Shown here: positions 25,451-34,124 of the stretch, piece by piece | Numbering within the stretch: the stretch's first letter is position 1 | Layout of the letters: every line of letters starts with the position of its first letter | Assembly (NCBI RefSeq): GCF_000238255.3 | Contig: NZ_CP011040.1 | Span: forward strand, 1,488,001-1,552,000 | Direction: 5' to 3' | Source of the DNA: Pseudoalteromonas spongiae UST010723-006 | Lineage (GTDB): Bacteria > Pseudomonadota > Gammaproteobacteria > Enterobacterales > Alteromonadaceae | Length of the DNA stretch: 64,000 nucleotides | Notes under the pieces: generated by a model | What the model was told of the DNA's origin: nothing | Seen by the model: the letters and a program-made list of their open reading frames with translations, nothing else | Databases searched by the model: none | Made by a program: the position numbers and the translations under genes

Positions 25451-25920
25451 GCTGTTTTTTGTTGGCTTTGCGTTATCAGCCAAAAATTGGCAGACAACGG
25501 CGCGAGTGAAATGCTTGAACAATCCAGCGTACATCTTAATGAGAACTCTCGTAAATTCATGGTATAACTCGAGTTTAAAATTGGCACTTAATGCAAAACT
25601 TCATTGAGTGCCAACCAATCTCCACTCACTCAGGTTAAATACAGCTTACCGTAAGTGTAAAGCCCCATTACACTTCCTGCACAGAAGTAAAACGACTAAT
25701 CACCTTTGGTACCCCCTCCTCTTTTAGCCAAATATTAGAGTAAAAATTTAACGCAAAAAATCAGAGTAAATAGGCGCTAAAAGCGCGTTCGTTAATAACG
25801 CTTGAAATTGACGATTTACACTCGCTTGCTCGGCGCAAAGTTAAATACTTTCCTATACTCATAAATACGTGTGTTAAGCCACATCGCGCTACTCTCACAT
25901 TTTTTGCTACAGGCTTGTAT
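25451..25920. other. 470-bp gap with one hairpin, otherwise empty
   Basis: The only feature is an inverted repeat: TTGGCACTTAATG (25581-25593) pairs with CATTGAGTGCCAA (25602-25614) with one G-U pair and an 8-base loop. It could terminate minus-strand transcription (TTTT follows on that strand), but no minus-strand gene lies upstream. No gene is seen in the rest. Confidence 0.5.
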
Positions 25921-27540
25921 ATGTTTAATTTTATCGCGCGAAGTTTGCGTATTAAGTTACTACTTGTATTCGTGATTATGCTACTTGCATTTTCAAGCGT
26001 GCACTTGGTGATCCGCCAGTATTGGACCATTCCGCAACTAGTCGCACTGGAAGTAGAAAAAGATAAAAAGGATATTTACAAACTCAATTCTGCACTGCTT
26101 AGAGTGTACAACGAACTTGAAATGCTAGTGTACGATAACGCCGTGTGGGATGAGCTTTACAACGTGATCCTGACGCGTGATTTGGACTATTTGGAAACTA
26201 ACTTTTTTATTCCTAAATCGTTTGTTTCACTAAAAATAAATGGCATGAGTTTTTTTGATAAAAACCAAATGCTAATTGACGAATTAGCGATAGATCAAAA
26301 CAACAATCCGCTATCAAGTTCCCCTTTTAAATCACTGCCGCCAAGCCTTAAAAAAAACTTGCTGATCAGCAAGCAAGAAGTGATAAACAACGGACAACAA
26401 ACACTGTTTAAACAAGGGCTAATTACCCTTAATGACAGACTTATTTTGTTCGTAAGCGGGAGTGTTTTACCATCATCTGGCGTGGGTGACTTAGCCGGCA
26501 CAATGTTAGTTTGGAGTTATTTTGATGGCAAAATTGCGCACCAACTTAGCGAAATAACCCAAACTACAATAACTGCCGCGCAAGCTGACACTTTCTCCGC
26601 CTCAACGCCTGTTATCGATTTTAACCAGCTGGATGCACAAACTCATATTCGCACCAAACTTTCGAATATTCATGTGAAATTTAATGACATATTCAATAAG
26701 CCAGCGTTGATCCTGAGTTATCCCACACCCAAGCGAATGTTTGATGACAGCCCGTTTGAAATGTCGATGGTTATGGCGCTATTAATGTCGTTGGTCGTAC
26801 TGCTTATTATCTATTTTATTCTTACCGTTATGATTATTGAACCGCTCAATAAGCTCAAAGCCACCGTCAGGGAAGTAATGGATCGCGGTAATTTTCAACT
26901 CACAACAAACTTAGAACGCACCGACGAAATAGGCCGTTTAGCGCTGCTTATTGATGTGTTATTTAATAAAGTACATGTGCAACAACATGCGCTAAAACAT
27001 AACAACCGCCAATTAAAACGATTAAGTGATACCGATCCGCTCACTGGCATTGCTAACCGCCGCGCCATGATGCAAGTGTTAGAACAATTAACACCATCGG
27101 CTATGCCAATTAGTGTGATCATGCTAGATGTTGATTACTTTAAAAAATTCAACGATAGCTACGGCCACCAGCAAGGTGACTTGGCGTTAAAACACGTGGC
27201 TAAAACCTTAAAACACCATACTCGCCGACAAAATGATGTAATTGCTCGCTATGGCGGCGAAGAGTTTGTGGTTGTGCTGCTCAACACGTGCCAAAGTGAT
27301 GCGCGCAATATGGCATACGCCATACGTGAAGCAATAGAGGAACTTGCCATTGAGCATAAAACGTCTTTGATTTCGCAATTTTTAACCGCCTCAATTGGCG
27401 TTAGCTGTTGCGATGAGTTTGATAGCTTTTCTATTGAAACGCTATTTCACCAAGCTGATAGCGCACTATATAAAGCCAAAGAGCAAGGCCGAAACTGCGT
27501 AGTAGATTACAACAGCGAAATGCACAAACATGCAGTTTAG
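25921..27540 (+). CDS. CHASE4-HAMP-GGDEF diguanylate cyclase
   Basis: A 539-residue membrane enzyme making cyclic di-GMP. Helix 1 (~12-33), a periplasmic CHASE4 sensor (about 34-280, with MLVYDNAVWDELYNV), helix 2 (~284-308), HAMP, a coiled linker, and the GGDEF domain with LDVDYFKKFNDSYGHQQGD and active-site GGEEF at 445-449. The allosteric RxxD inhibition site RQND lies five residues before GGEEF, so product inhibition is expected. Start placed at ATG 25921 rather than TTG 25915. Transcribed alone; the signal sensed is unknown. Confidence 0.93.
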   Translation: MFNFIARSLRIKLLLVFVIMLLAFSSVHLVIRQYWTIPQLVALEVEKDKKDIYKLNSALLRVYNELEMLVYDNAVWDELYNVILTRDLDYLETNFFIPKSFVSLKINGMSFFDKNQMLIDELAIDQNNNPLSSSPFKSLPPSLKKNLLISKQEVINNGQQTLFKQGLITLNDRLILFVSGSVLPSSGVGDLAGTMLVWSYFDGKIAHQLSEITQTTITAAQADTFSASTPVIDFNQLDAQTHIRTKLSNIHVKFNDIFNKPALILSYPTPKRMFDDSPFEMSMVMALLMSLVVLLIIYFILTVMIIEPLNKLKATVREVMDRGNFQLTTNLERTDEIGRLALLIDVLFNKVHVQQHALKHNNRQLKRLSDTDPLTGIANRRAMMQVLEQLTPSAMPISVIMLDVDYFKKFNDSYGHQQGDLALKHVAKTLKHHTRRQNDVIARYGGEEFVVVLLNTCQSDARNMAYAIREAIEELAIEHKTSLISQFLTASIGVSCCDEFDSFSIETLFHQADSALYKAKEQGRNCVVDYNSEMHKHAV

Positions 27541-27561
27541 CCTCAACTCGTTTAACACTCT

Positions 27562-28227
27562 TTAGGTTAATAGCTGACGTTTCGCTTTCGTTACTTTGCT
27601 AAACACAAACCAACCACTCCAAAATAACGCGGTTAAACCAATCGCGGTAAAAATTGCAGGTTTGGGATCTTCAACCGAACTAATTGAACCTGCATAACAG
27701 GCAATAACAGCATAAGGTACCGTACTCACCAACCACAAAATGCAAAACTTCATAAAAGGCATTTTGGTCATACCCGCCATACACGCTGAAACTTCGGGCA
27801 AAATTGGCGTCGCTCTTGAAAGTAAAATCACTACTGCGCCATGTTGCTGAAACATATTAACTGTATCAGCTCGTTTTTGCTGATCGTTTACTAAAAAGTT
27901 CAAAAGAAAGTGACCGTAACGCCTACTTAAGCCATAACCACAACCTCCCGCAAGGATCAAGCCTATTACAGCGCTTATCGAACCAACTAATGGGCCAAGA
28001 AAAAACCCTGCTAGTAACATCACAGTTAACGTTGGAATAGCAATAAATAAGTCTGCAAACAGCAGTAATACAATAACAACGCAAACATAAATTGCATCAA
28101 CCGATTTGGCCATTTCAAACCACGCTTCTACTTTTGAGACGGTTACCAAGCCGGTTGATTTTAAAACAACAAAAGTCGAGGCAAAAAATATCGCTAATGT
28201 CAGCATAACCTTAACTAAAGAAGTCAT
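27562..28227 (-). CDS. VTT-domain (DedA/TVP38) membrane protein
   Basis: A 221-residue inner-membrane protein of the VTT superfamily (DedA/TMEM64): LLAGFFLGPLVGSISAVIGLILAGGCGYGLSRRYG and the downstream F...SRATPILPEVSACMAG segment, where the conserved Arg in SRATP is intact. These proteins act as lipid scramblases or flippases in the membrane. It follows the DUF2141 gene by 8 bp on the same strand, and the SDR is upstream, so one operon 27,562-29,430 is likely. Confidence 0.88.
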   Translation of the reverse strand: MTSLVKVMLTLAIFFASTFVVLKSTGLVTVSKVEAWFEMAKSVDAIYVCVVIVLLLFADLFIAIPTLTVMLLAGFFLGPLVGSISAVIGLILAGGCGYGLSRRYGHFLLNFLVNDQQKRADTVNMFQQHGAVVILLSRATPILPEVSACMAGMTKMPFMKFCILWLVSTVPYAVIACYAGSISSVEDPKPAIFTAIGLTALFWSGWFVFSKVTKAKRQLLT

Positions 28228-28235
28228 ATTTCCTC

Positions 28236-28694
28236 CTACGGATAAATAACCGGAATTGTCAGTGATAATGTTTGGCTATCACCCACTATCGCAGCGTTTT
28301 TAAACGTAGGCGCTCCCCGCCAACTTAACGTGGCACCGTTTGAAAAGCCAAGTCCCTCTGAAGGAATAATGCCAGTCCAATTCTTGGTGACTTTACGGTC
28401 GCCAATTTCGTCGTGCAGCACTTTCACCGCAAACACTGGTAACTCAAGCTCAAGGTGAAAGCGCAATTGCGTGTTATCAGCAGGTGTTGCTAATGTGTAA
28501 ATTGCTTTATCATGCTGTTTGGGAAAACCAGTCTCATTAAAAATCATCAATACAATGTCGCCAGGGCGTGATGTATCAATGTTTGTCACGTGTACGGTTA
28601 GCTCGCTTTTATTTGCCTGTGTCACAGGCGCAAACGTTAATGCCGATGTTACGCTTGCGAGTATCGCTTTTCGTTTTATAAACTGTTTTAACAT
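28236..28694 (-). CDS. DUF2141 secreted protein
   Basis: A 152-residue protein with a signal peptide (to about residue 27). It matches DUF2141: ELTVHVTNIDTSRPGDIVLMIFNETGFP, FAVKVLHDEIGDRKVTKNWTGIIPSEGLGFSNG. The HDE-x-G and GxGFSN segments are family hallmarks. Function unknown; often encoded with membrane or lipid-related genes. Lies 1 bp from the SDR stop and is co-transcribed with it. Confidence 0.88.
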   Translation of the reverse strand: MLKQFIKRKAILASVTSALTFAPVTQANKSELTVHVTNIDTSRPGDIVLMIFNETGFPKQHDKAIYTLATPADNTQLRFHLELELPVFAVKVLHDEIGDRKVTKNWTGIIPSEGLGFSNGATLSWRGAPTFKNAAIVGDSQTLSLTIPVIYP

Positions 28695-28695
28695 A

Positions 28696-29430
28696 TCAGT
28701 ATCCTTTCATCATGTTGTAAGCCATTGAGGGAAAACACCGTAATAATCCACGCAATAACTTAACTTTGCCGATATTGTTTTCTAATCGCTTGGTTTCTAT
28801 ACCGCGAATAATCTCGCGAGCAGCGTGCTGTGCAGTTATTTTGCCGCTCCCCCGCCCTTTGGTCATAGACGTATCCACTAATGGTAAAAATGCCTGCAAC
28901 ACCTCAACATTGGTGTTGGCTAATTGGTAGCCTAGGCTTTTTGAAAAGGTGTTAACCGCCGCTTTACTGGCACAATACACCGCCGAGTTTGTTTTTGGAG
29001 CAAGCGCCAATCCCGAGTTAATGTTAACGATATAAGCGGACGAAGTGCTTTTCTGTAATGCGGCTAAAAACAAATAACTAAACGCACACACCGCGGTAAA
29101 ATTAACATCCACTTCGGTGCGTAACATGCCATAGTTGAACATTGGGTCGGTAAAACAGGCTATGTTTTGAATTGCCGCGTTATTAATCAACACATCAATT
29201 TCACCATGGCGCTGCGTAATGTTATTCACCACCGACACATAACTTTCAGGCTGTGCTAAATCACACTCGTAGGCCATAAGCGATTTAAATTCGAGCGCTA
29301 ATGGTTTTAGCCGCTCACTGTTTCGCGCTATCACCAATACGGTGTTGTACGCAGCCAGTTGTTTAGCCAATTGATAGCCAATTCCCGACGTGCCGCCCGT
29401 CACCACTATGGTTTTATTGATAAGCTTCAT
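28696..29430 (-). CDS. Short-chain dehydrogenase/reductase
   Basis: A 244-residue NAD(P)-dependent SDR. Cofactor motif TGGTSGIG (11-18), INNAA (82-86), catalytic Ser139, Tyr152 and Lys156 (YCASK). Similar to DltE-type and short SDRs acting on lipids or sugars. Start is ATG 29430 with GGGAAA upstream; an earlier ATG would add an unlikely leader. First gene of the unit SDR-DUF2141-VTT and divergent from the Crp-type regulator. Confidence 0.9.
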   Translation of the reverse strand: MKLINKTIVVTGGTSGIGYQLAKQLAAYNTVLVIARNSERLKPLALEFKSLMAYECDLAQPESYVSVVNNITQRHGEIDVLINNAAIQNIACFTDPMFNYGMLRTEVDVNFTAVCAFSYLFLAALQKSTSSAYIVNINSGLALAPKTNSAVYCASKAAVNTFSKSLGYQLANTNVEVLQAFLPLVDTSMTKGRGSGKITAQHAAREIIRGIETKRLENNIGKVKLLRGLLRCFPSMAYNMMKGY

Positions 29431-29609
29431 AGTTTCCCTTTTATGCCATTTGAAATTGGCATTAACACTATGCAAACAGGCAATCAGCGGCATTAACCTA
29501 GGTTAAAAATCACAAAAAACTGATCAAAAAAGGCAATTAGTTTGTAGAATAGCTAAAACGTGTTGACCGTTACGCGCTAATAAGCAAAAGGATATGGGAA
29601 ATAAAAAGG

Positions 29610-30140
29610 ATGAATTTAGAAGAGTTTATAGCAAAACATGGCGTAGCGCAGTCGATCGAAAAAGGGCAACATGTGTTCTACCAAGGCGACTCAAGCAATT
29701 GCCTTTATTTTGTAAAAAGCGGCCTGCTCAAAGCCTATTACTTAAGTGATGATGGTAAAGAAACCATAAAATCATTTATTCAATGTAATAACGTGATTGG
29801 CAGTATTAGTGCGGTTACGGCAAACACACATTGCACGTTTAACTTAATTGCACTCGCGCCAAGCGAATTAATCCGTTTTAATTTTAACGACCTACAACAT
29901 TGTATCGCGCAATCTCATACGCTAGCGCAAAGCGTCATTGCCATGCTGTTAAATCACTCAATGAAAAAAGAGCAGCGCGAATTTGAGTTTTTAATGCTGC
30001 CAGCAGAAGAACGCTATACGCGCTTTAAAGAAAAAGAACCCGAACTTGTTAACAAGCTTACACAAAACGACATCGCAAAATACCTTGGCATTACCCCTGT
30101 TGCACTAAGCCGAATTAAACACCGCTCCACGGGGGTGTAA
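29610..30140 (+). CDS. Crp/Fnr-family transcriptional regulator
   Basis: A 176-residue regulator. The cyclic-nucleotide-binding fold covers residues ~8-115 (GQHVFYQGDSSNCLYFVKSGLLKAYYLSDDGKE), a dimer helix follows, and the C-terminal HTH is LTQNDIAKYLGITPVALSRIKHR. It lacks the four Cys of Fnr and the Crp cAMP Arg/Thr pattern, so the ligand is unknown. Slightly short at the wing, ending STGV. It is divergent from the SDR-DUF2141-VTT operon and most likely regulates it. Confidence 0.85.
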   Translation: MNLEEFIAKHGVAQSIEKGQHVFYQGDSSNCLYFVKSGLLKAYYLSDDGKETIKSFIQCNNVIGSISAVTANTHCTFNLIALAPSELIRFNFNDLQHCIAQSHTLAQSVIAMLLNHSMKKEQREFEFLMLPAEERYTRFKEKEPELVNKLTQNDIAKYLGITPVALSRIKHRSTGV

Positions 30141-30239
30141 TGGTAACTCAAGTTTTTAATATATGAAGTAAATACACAGCTAGAAATATGATTGTTAGTT
30201 AGCTTGCCGAAAAGAGTTAAAGCTGGTTTGTCGCACCGG

Positions 30240-30279
30240 CTACAGCGAACTGCTTTTGTCCTTTAAACGACTTATTAGC
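30240..30279 (-). other. attC-like remnant (left half) after the lipoprotein gene
   Basis: Read on the minus strand, GCTAATAAGTCGTTTAAAGG followed by ACAAAAGCAGTTCGC resembles the left half of the attC sites in the arrays (compare ACATAACAAGTGCCTAAACC at 62,151). The right half is missing and the R'' box does not complement the 5' end of the preceding gene, so this is a decayed site at best. Confidence 0.35.
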
Positions 30280-30299
30280 ATACAAAGTACGAGCATCGG

Positions 30300-31202
30300 T
30301 TATATTAACTTTGACAGCCAGTGCATAACATTTAGTAAAAATTGTTCATTTTGTTCCGCGCCGTTAGATACTAAACCGTATTTTTTTCCTGTTGAAGCTA
30401 CAAATTGTGACGAGAACATCATGCCCTCAGAAAACACCGCAACCCGCCCTTCTCCTACTTCCAAAACAGCGCCTTGATGCCAACCATTCATTGATACCCT
30501 AGGAGTTTTCGCATTTATTTGAAAAGGAATCTTTGGCACAACAGACGTTGCCCTTTTACCCAAAGTTAAAAGAGGTTGTGCTTTCGCTGGTATTTGAAAA
30601 GCAGAACCACCAAACGACTTAACTTGAGTGATTCGCTCTGATTGAGAGTCGCCTTGGGTAATCGAATGTTCCGCAAGGGATTTATCATCGATACGAAACA
30701 ACGCATCACGAACATGACCATTACTAAATTCAAAGCCAAAAGCAGATGATAGGTTCTCTATCACTTTTGGAAAAGGGGTGTGATCGGCAACTAAAAAAAG
30801 AGAGCCTCCCTGTATTACCCACTGTTTAACGGCTTCAACTTCACTACTGTTAAATGCATCATCGAACGGGGGAGTCCAGTCGCGTCTATTTTTATCTAGC
30901 GCATTGGCTACCACCAATACATTCACTTGTTGCAAATACGCTAAAGTGAACTTTTCATTACTAGATTTGACCGTATAACCATCACTAGACAGAACTTGTG
31001 CAAAAGGCTTGTATCGACCATTTTTTGTCAGAAAATTATTATGAGCCTCATCAATAAATACCACAGGGCTATTAGATTGCGAAAACGTTTTTTTAATATT
31101 CTTAGGAACAAAATCAGGGTCGGCTTGTTGTTCACTATCCGAGCAAGACATCACTGCCACTAAAGAAAGCCCTAAAAAGATTGTTTTACAGACAGATTTC
31201 AT
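30300..31202 (-). CDS. Lipoprotein with ThuA/GATase-like fold, unknown function
   Basis: A 300-residue lipoprotein (VAVMSC, lipid Cys20). The mature part begins VVFIDEAHNNFLTKNGRYKPFAQVLSSDGYTV and continues with LAYLQQVNVLVVANALD, WVIQGGSLFLVADHTPFP, and AVFSEGMMFSSQ, a DUF4350/class I glutamine-amidotransferase-like alternating pattern as used for carbohydrate- or nucleotide-related sensing. No catalytic Cys is evident. It is the last gene of the minus-strand cassette array: a short attC precedes it, so it may be a cassette, or the first chromosomal gene beyond. Confidence 0.6.
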   Translation of the reverse strand: MKSVCKTIFLGLSLVAVMSCSDSEQQADPDFVPKNIKKTFSQSNSPVVFIDEAHNNFLTKNGRYKPFAQVLSSDGYTVKSSNEKFTLAYLQQVNVLVVANALDKNRRDWTPPFDDAFNSSEVEAVKQWVIQGGSLFLVADHTPFPKVIENLSSAFGFEFSNGHVRDALFRIDDKSLAEHSITQGDSQSERITQVKSFGGSAFQIPAKAQPLLTLGKRATSVVPKIPFQINAKTPRVSMNGWHQGAVLEVGEGRVAVFSEGMMFSSQFVASTGKKYGLVSNGAEQNEQFLLNVMHWLSKLI

Positions 31203-31240
31203 TTAAATATTCCATATCATTTAGTTCGCTGTAGGGTGAA

Positions 31241-31276
31241 GTGCACCAACGCCTTTAACAGCTAATCGTGTTAGAC
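31241..31276 (-). other. Short attC site (about 35 nt)
   Basis: On the minus strand: GTCTAAC, ACGATTAGCTGTTAAAGG, CGTTGGTGC. The inner half of a normal attC is absent, leaving only the outer boxes. It closes the 31,271-31,990 cassette. Confidence 0.5.
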
Positions 31277-31990
31277 ATTTTTGCGAAAAACCCGCTTAAC
31301 AAGCTGATCTGGTGGTGACAGATTACAACTTCTTACACTTTGAGCGCCCCCCCATGCTTTCAGCACTTTGTTTTCACCAGATAGACCACCAAGTAACAAC
31401 TGAAAAGAAATCTGCTCTGCTAATACTTGACCTGAAGCTCGGTCATTTACCCAAAACATAAATGGCCTGATGTCATATTCATCAACTTCACCATATGCGT
31501 AAAGTATGTTGTATCGTGCTAGGTAATCGTCATCATGAACTCGAGTAATATCACAGTTCCCTAGAAACGTTTGACCAGCTTGTTCTACAGTTTTTACTGA
31601 GATCCGAGTATTTTCATAGCAACTTTGCGATTCTAGCTTTCCATTTTTTCTATTATATTTGTACCGCACTTCACTAATATTAGTTGGCTCCAATAGTAGC
31701 CGTTGCAATACATATGAAGGTCCGTATATCTGATCTAACACTGGAAGATCTGCAGAACCAATAAGTATATTAGAGTCATGCCCACCAGATATTACTTTTT
31801 GGCTCGCTATGTTAGCCCGAATGCCAAATGAGTGTTCACCAAGATTTACTTCTCCAACAGCTGAGTTATCAATAATAAATTCAGATGAATACTGTAAGCA
31901 CCGAGACTTAAATTCTTGGATCTTTTCTTCATCGGACATGCCACAGCCACTCAAGCAGACAAATGCCACAAGAGCTAATAACTTATTCAT
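31271..31990 (-). CDS. Lipoprotein, integron cassette cargo
   Basis: A 239-residue lipoprotein (LSGC, lipid Cys at residue 16 of this start). The remainder is mixed alpha/beta with VGEVNLGEHSFGIRANI and a Cys pair (SQSCYENT, FLGNCDIT) that may form a disulfide, but I recognise no family. Start is ATG 31990 because AAGGAG lies 8 bases upstream; the earlier GTG lies in the attC right arm. The 5' end (GTTAGGC) and 3' R'' (GTCTAAC) are nearly complementary, which marks it as one cassette. Confidence 0.7.
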   Translation of the reverse strand: MNKLLALVAFVCLSGCGMSDEEKIQEFKSRCLQYSSEFIIDNSAVGEVNLGEHSFGIRANIASQKVISGGHDSNILIGSADLPVLDQIYGPSYVLQRLLLEPTNISEVRYKYNRKNGKLESQSCYENTRISVKTVEQAGQTFLGNCDITRVHDDDYLARYNILYAYGEVDEYDIRPFMFWVNDRASGQVLAEQISFQLLLGGLSGENKVLKAWGGAQSVRSCNLSPPDQLVKRVFRKNV

Positions 31991-32004
31991 TAGATGCACT
32001 CCTT

Positions 32005-32038
32005 GCCTAACGCCTCGCTAAACAGCTTGTTATGTGCC
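32005..32038 (-). other. Short attC site (about 34 nt)
   Basis: On the minus strand: GCACATAAC, AAGCTGTTTAGCGAGG, CGTTAGGC. Both crossover boxes are intact, but the ~60-nt inner part seen in the longer attC sites is missing. Confidence 0.6.
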
Positions 32039-32380
32039 CTAATACACCGTCTTAATGTGGTTATAAAAAATAACTTCGCACGGTAACGAGTCACATATAA
32101 ATTTCGCAGTTACTGTATCATATCCTGATTGATTCCTATGCTCCTTAAACCGAACTTCAAAATAGCCATCATCATTAGCAATTTTATATATGGCGTCGCC
32201 TAGGTTTTTAGGCAATATTTTCGATATATGCCCCGATTCGACTATTGGAGCTCCATCATCAAATTTTGACTTTATCAATTCAATCGTTTGGATTGAAACA
32301 TCACCCTTGATCTCTATCGACTCAGAGCCAATAGAGCAGACGGAAAATAAAAACACTAAACAATGTAAAAAATATTTCAT
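32039..32380 (-). CDS. Secreted small protein, integron cassette cargo
   Basis: A 113-residue protein with a signal peptide (residues 1-19, SIGS). The mature part is small and acidic, with two Cys (FICDSLPCEVIF) that could pair in the periplasm. No family recognised. Start at ATG 32380, just after the attC core; there is no Shine-Dalgarno sequence. The 5' GTTGTGCCC is complementary to GGGCAC of its 3' R'' box, as in a genuine cassette. Confidence 0.65.
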   Translation of the reverse strand: MKYFLHCLVFLFSVCSIGSESIEIKGDVSIQTIELIKSKFDDGAPIVESGHISKILPKNLGDAIYKIANDDGYFEVRFKEHRNQSGYDTVTAKFICDSLPCEVIFYNHIKTVY

Positions 32381-32382
32381 GG

Positions 32383-32484
32383 GCACAACGTCTTACTAAT
32401 GGGCGCAAAAATGCTTGGCTAAAATTAGCGACGAAGGAGCACAAGCCAAGCGTTTTGCGTCCTTTTGAGTAACTTATTAGGTAC
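32383..32484 (-). other. attC site
   Basis: A ~100-nt imperfect inverted repeat bounded by AGTACCTAATAAG and CGTTGTGCCC on the minus strand. The inner stem GCTTGGCT/AGCCAAGC is separated by the loop around CTTCGTCGCTAATTTT, shared with the sites at 34,022 and 61,759. Confidence 0.8.
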
Positions 32485-33069
32485 TTATCGCTTGAGCTCA
32501 TTTTTTAATTTGTTAGAAACAAGGTGCAACTGCTCTGAGTATCTGTTGAGGGTTTGTACATCACCAGAAATAAGAGCAGTTTTTGTTTCAGTGATTAAGT
32601 TTTCAAGCTCTATCTTGTATTCCACCAGAGCTTTTGAAGCTGATTCTTCTTGGTTAATACCTAGCATATTTAGCTTATCGCCGACAAATGGAATCTGCCT
32701 TACCTTATCCAAGGCTATATCTATCTTATCGAGATACTTAAAACCCAATGCCTGAGCGTCTGCTGTAATCTCACTCAGTTGCATGGACATATTTTGTACA
32801 GCCTCGATTGCTTCTTTATTATCAGCTAAGGTCTGAGCCGCATTCCGAGTCTTCGTAACATTTACGTATAAAAAGAAGAATAAGCAAACAAGTGTCAGTA
32901 TAGTACCAAGACCAAACGTAAGCTCAGGTAACGTTTTGGTGAAACTGCTAAAAACAATAAGGAAGATACCAGTAAAACCAAAAGCAAGAGCAAAACCACC
33001 AATCCTATACAACTTAACTATAGAGTTCGAGAGCGTTTCACTCGATTTTAGTATATCGCTAATTGACAT
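32485..33069 (-). CDS. Two-helix membrane protein with coiled coil, integron cassette cargo
   Basis: A 194-residue protein. Residues ~21-43 and ~49-70 are membrane helices; the remainder (75-194) is almost purely helical with heptad-like Leu/Ile/Val, ending LHLVSNKLKNELKR. It thus looks like a membrane anchor with a cytoplasmic coiled-coil stalk. No enzyme motif. The cassette 5' end (GTTAGGTAC) complements its 3' R'' box (AGTACCTAA). A GGAGGTC ribosome binding site stands 3-4 bases before ATG. Function unknown; cargo of this type is a candidate for defence or envelope functions but nothing in the sequence proves it. Confidence 0.7.
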   Translation of the reverse strand: MSISDILKSSETLSNSIVKLYRIGGFALAFGFTGIFLIVFSSFTKTLPELTFGLGTILTLVCLFFFLYVNVTKTRNAAQTLADNKEAIEAVQNMSMQLSEITADAQALGFKYLDKIDIALDKVRQIPFVGDKLNMLGINQEESASKALVEYKIELENLITETKTALISGDVQTLNRYSEQLHLVSNKLKNELKR

Positions 33070-33089
33070 ATGACCTCCTAACTAGATTT

Positions 33090-33155
33090 AGTACCTAACG
33101 CCGCCAGCAGAGGCGCAGCTTTGCTGCGTCCCGCTGACTGGCTTTGTTATACCTA
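33090..33155 (-). other. Short-type attC site (about 66 nt)
   Basis: Minus strand: GGTATAACAAAGCCAGTCAG, then CGGGACGCAGCAAAGCTGCG, then GCGGCGTTAGGTAC. GACGCAGC and GCTGCGCC form the inner stem. It overlaps the TAG stop of the preceding gene. Confidence 0.8.
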
Positions 33156-33482
33156 TATTAAGGTAAAGCCTACTGCTGTGTTTACGGTGTCTTTAACGAC
33201 ATTTAGCGCTGCATTTATAGCTTGTTCTACCGCTAAAACCCCAAGCCCCTCAATTGCTAGGAAAACGGTTCTACTAGCGTTTTTCTGTATCGAGAAATGC
33301 AATGCCGCTTCCTCATCATCGATTTGCCCTGATGCTTTTAGGGCTTCAATCATTACAAATGATTGTGCTAGCTTTTGGGTCTCAGATTTACCATATTCTT
33401 TGATACTTGGCCACTTCTCAGATAAAACACCTTGCATTGCGGACAACATGTTTCCTGCTAATTCTTCTGCATTAATACTCAT
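33153..33482 (-). CDS. Small helical protein, second gene of a two-gene cassette
   Basis: A 109-residue protein, helical, with a hydrophobic C-terminal third (VFLAIEGLGVLAVEQAINAALNVVKDTVNTAVGFTLI) that could insert in or lie on the membrane. I have no family for it. It has its own GGAG ribosome binding site and lies 18 bp behind the lipoprotein gene in the same cassette, so the two are likely to work together. Confidence 0.65.
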   Translation of the reverse strand: MSINAEELAGNMLSAMQGVLSEKWPSIKEYGKSETQKLAQSFVMIEALKASGQIDDEEAALHFSIQKNASRTVFLAIEGLGVLAVEQAINAALNVVKDTVNTAVGFTLI

Positions 33483-33500
33483 ATTATTTCTCCAATTTAA

Positions 33501-33986
33501 TTAGTCTTCGCCACGTTTCTTTTCAAGTTCAAGCTTTAGTATTGCAGTAAAGCTTGAATTAAATGCATTTCTAAGTGGGGTAATTTCATTAGCACTGATA
33601 CATTTAAGCTCGCCACTAGATTTTGACTTCTTATCCTTAAGTTTATGTAAAGACTCTAAGCTATCTAAACTGCTATCAAGCAAAGACACTTGCTGCACGG
33701 TGATGTCATTTTTTGGAATTGCCTCAGCTCGAACTTTTATAGCACTCAAATCAACTTTCGACTCACTGTAGAATTTCGAATTTTTATCATAGCTACACTC
33801 TGGAAGTCCGTCTTTTGCTTCCAGATCAGTTAGAAATGTTTCGAATTTCCTTTGAAGAGCTGTGACATTTTTGTCAGTCGTTTCGTCGTATGACGCTATC
33901 AATTTTACTGCGCACCCCGAAACTACAAACAACATCGAGGCTAATAGTATCGCGCTTAGCGGGGTGGTGGTTTTTAACATCTTCAT
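33501..33986 (-). CDS. Lipoprotein, first gene of a two-gene cassette
   Basis: A 161-residue lipoprotein (MLFVVSGC, lipid Cys25). The mature part is helical and charged, with two further Cys (LPECSYDKN and LKCISANE) placed to form a disulfide in the periplasm. GGAGGG precedes ATG. The cassette 5' end (GTTATACC) is complementary to TAGGTATAAC at the 3' end of its partner gene, so both genes ride in one cassette. Unknown function. Confidence 0.65.
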   Translation of the reverse strand: MKMLKTTTPLSAILLASMLFVVSGCAVKLIASYDETTDKNVTALQRKFETFLTDLEAKDGLPECSYDKNSKFYSESKVDLSAIKVRAEAIPKNDITVQQVSLLDSSLDSLESLHKLKDKKSKSSGELKCISANEITPLRNAFNSSFTAILKLELEKKRGED

Positions 33987-34021
33987 AGATTCCCTCCTTT
34001 AGGGAAGTTGTTTTGTAATTA

Positions 34022-34124
34022 GGTATAACGCCCCACTAAGAGGCAAATAAATGTTTGGCTAAAATTAGCGACGCAGGAGCAAAAGCCAAACTTTATTTGT
34101 CCTGCTTGAGTGGCTTGTTAGCTT
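34022..34124 (-). other. attC site
   Basis: About 103 nt on the minus strand, from AAAGCTAACAAGCC to GGGCGTTATACC. The inner stem GTTTGGCT/AGCCAAAC flanks the CGTCGCTAATTTT region also found in the plus-strand array. Confidence 0.8.

Noticed and set aside
25581..25614. Hairpin in the 25,451-25,920 gap as a small RNA or attenuator
   Set aside because: No flanking promoter or gene on the relevant strand; kept only as a hairpin.
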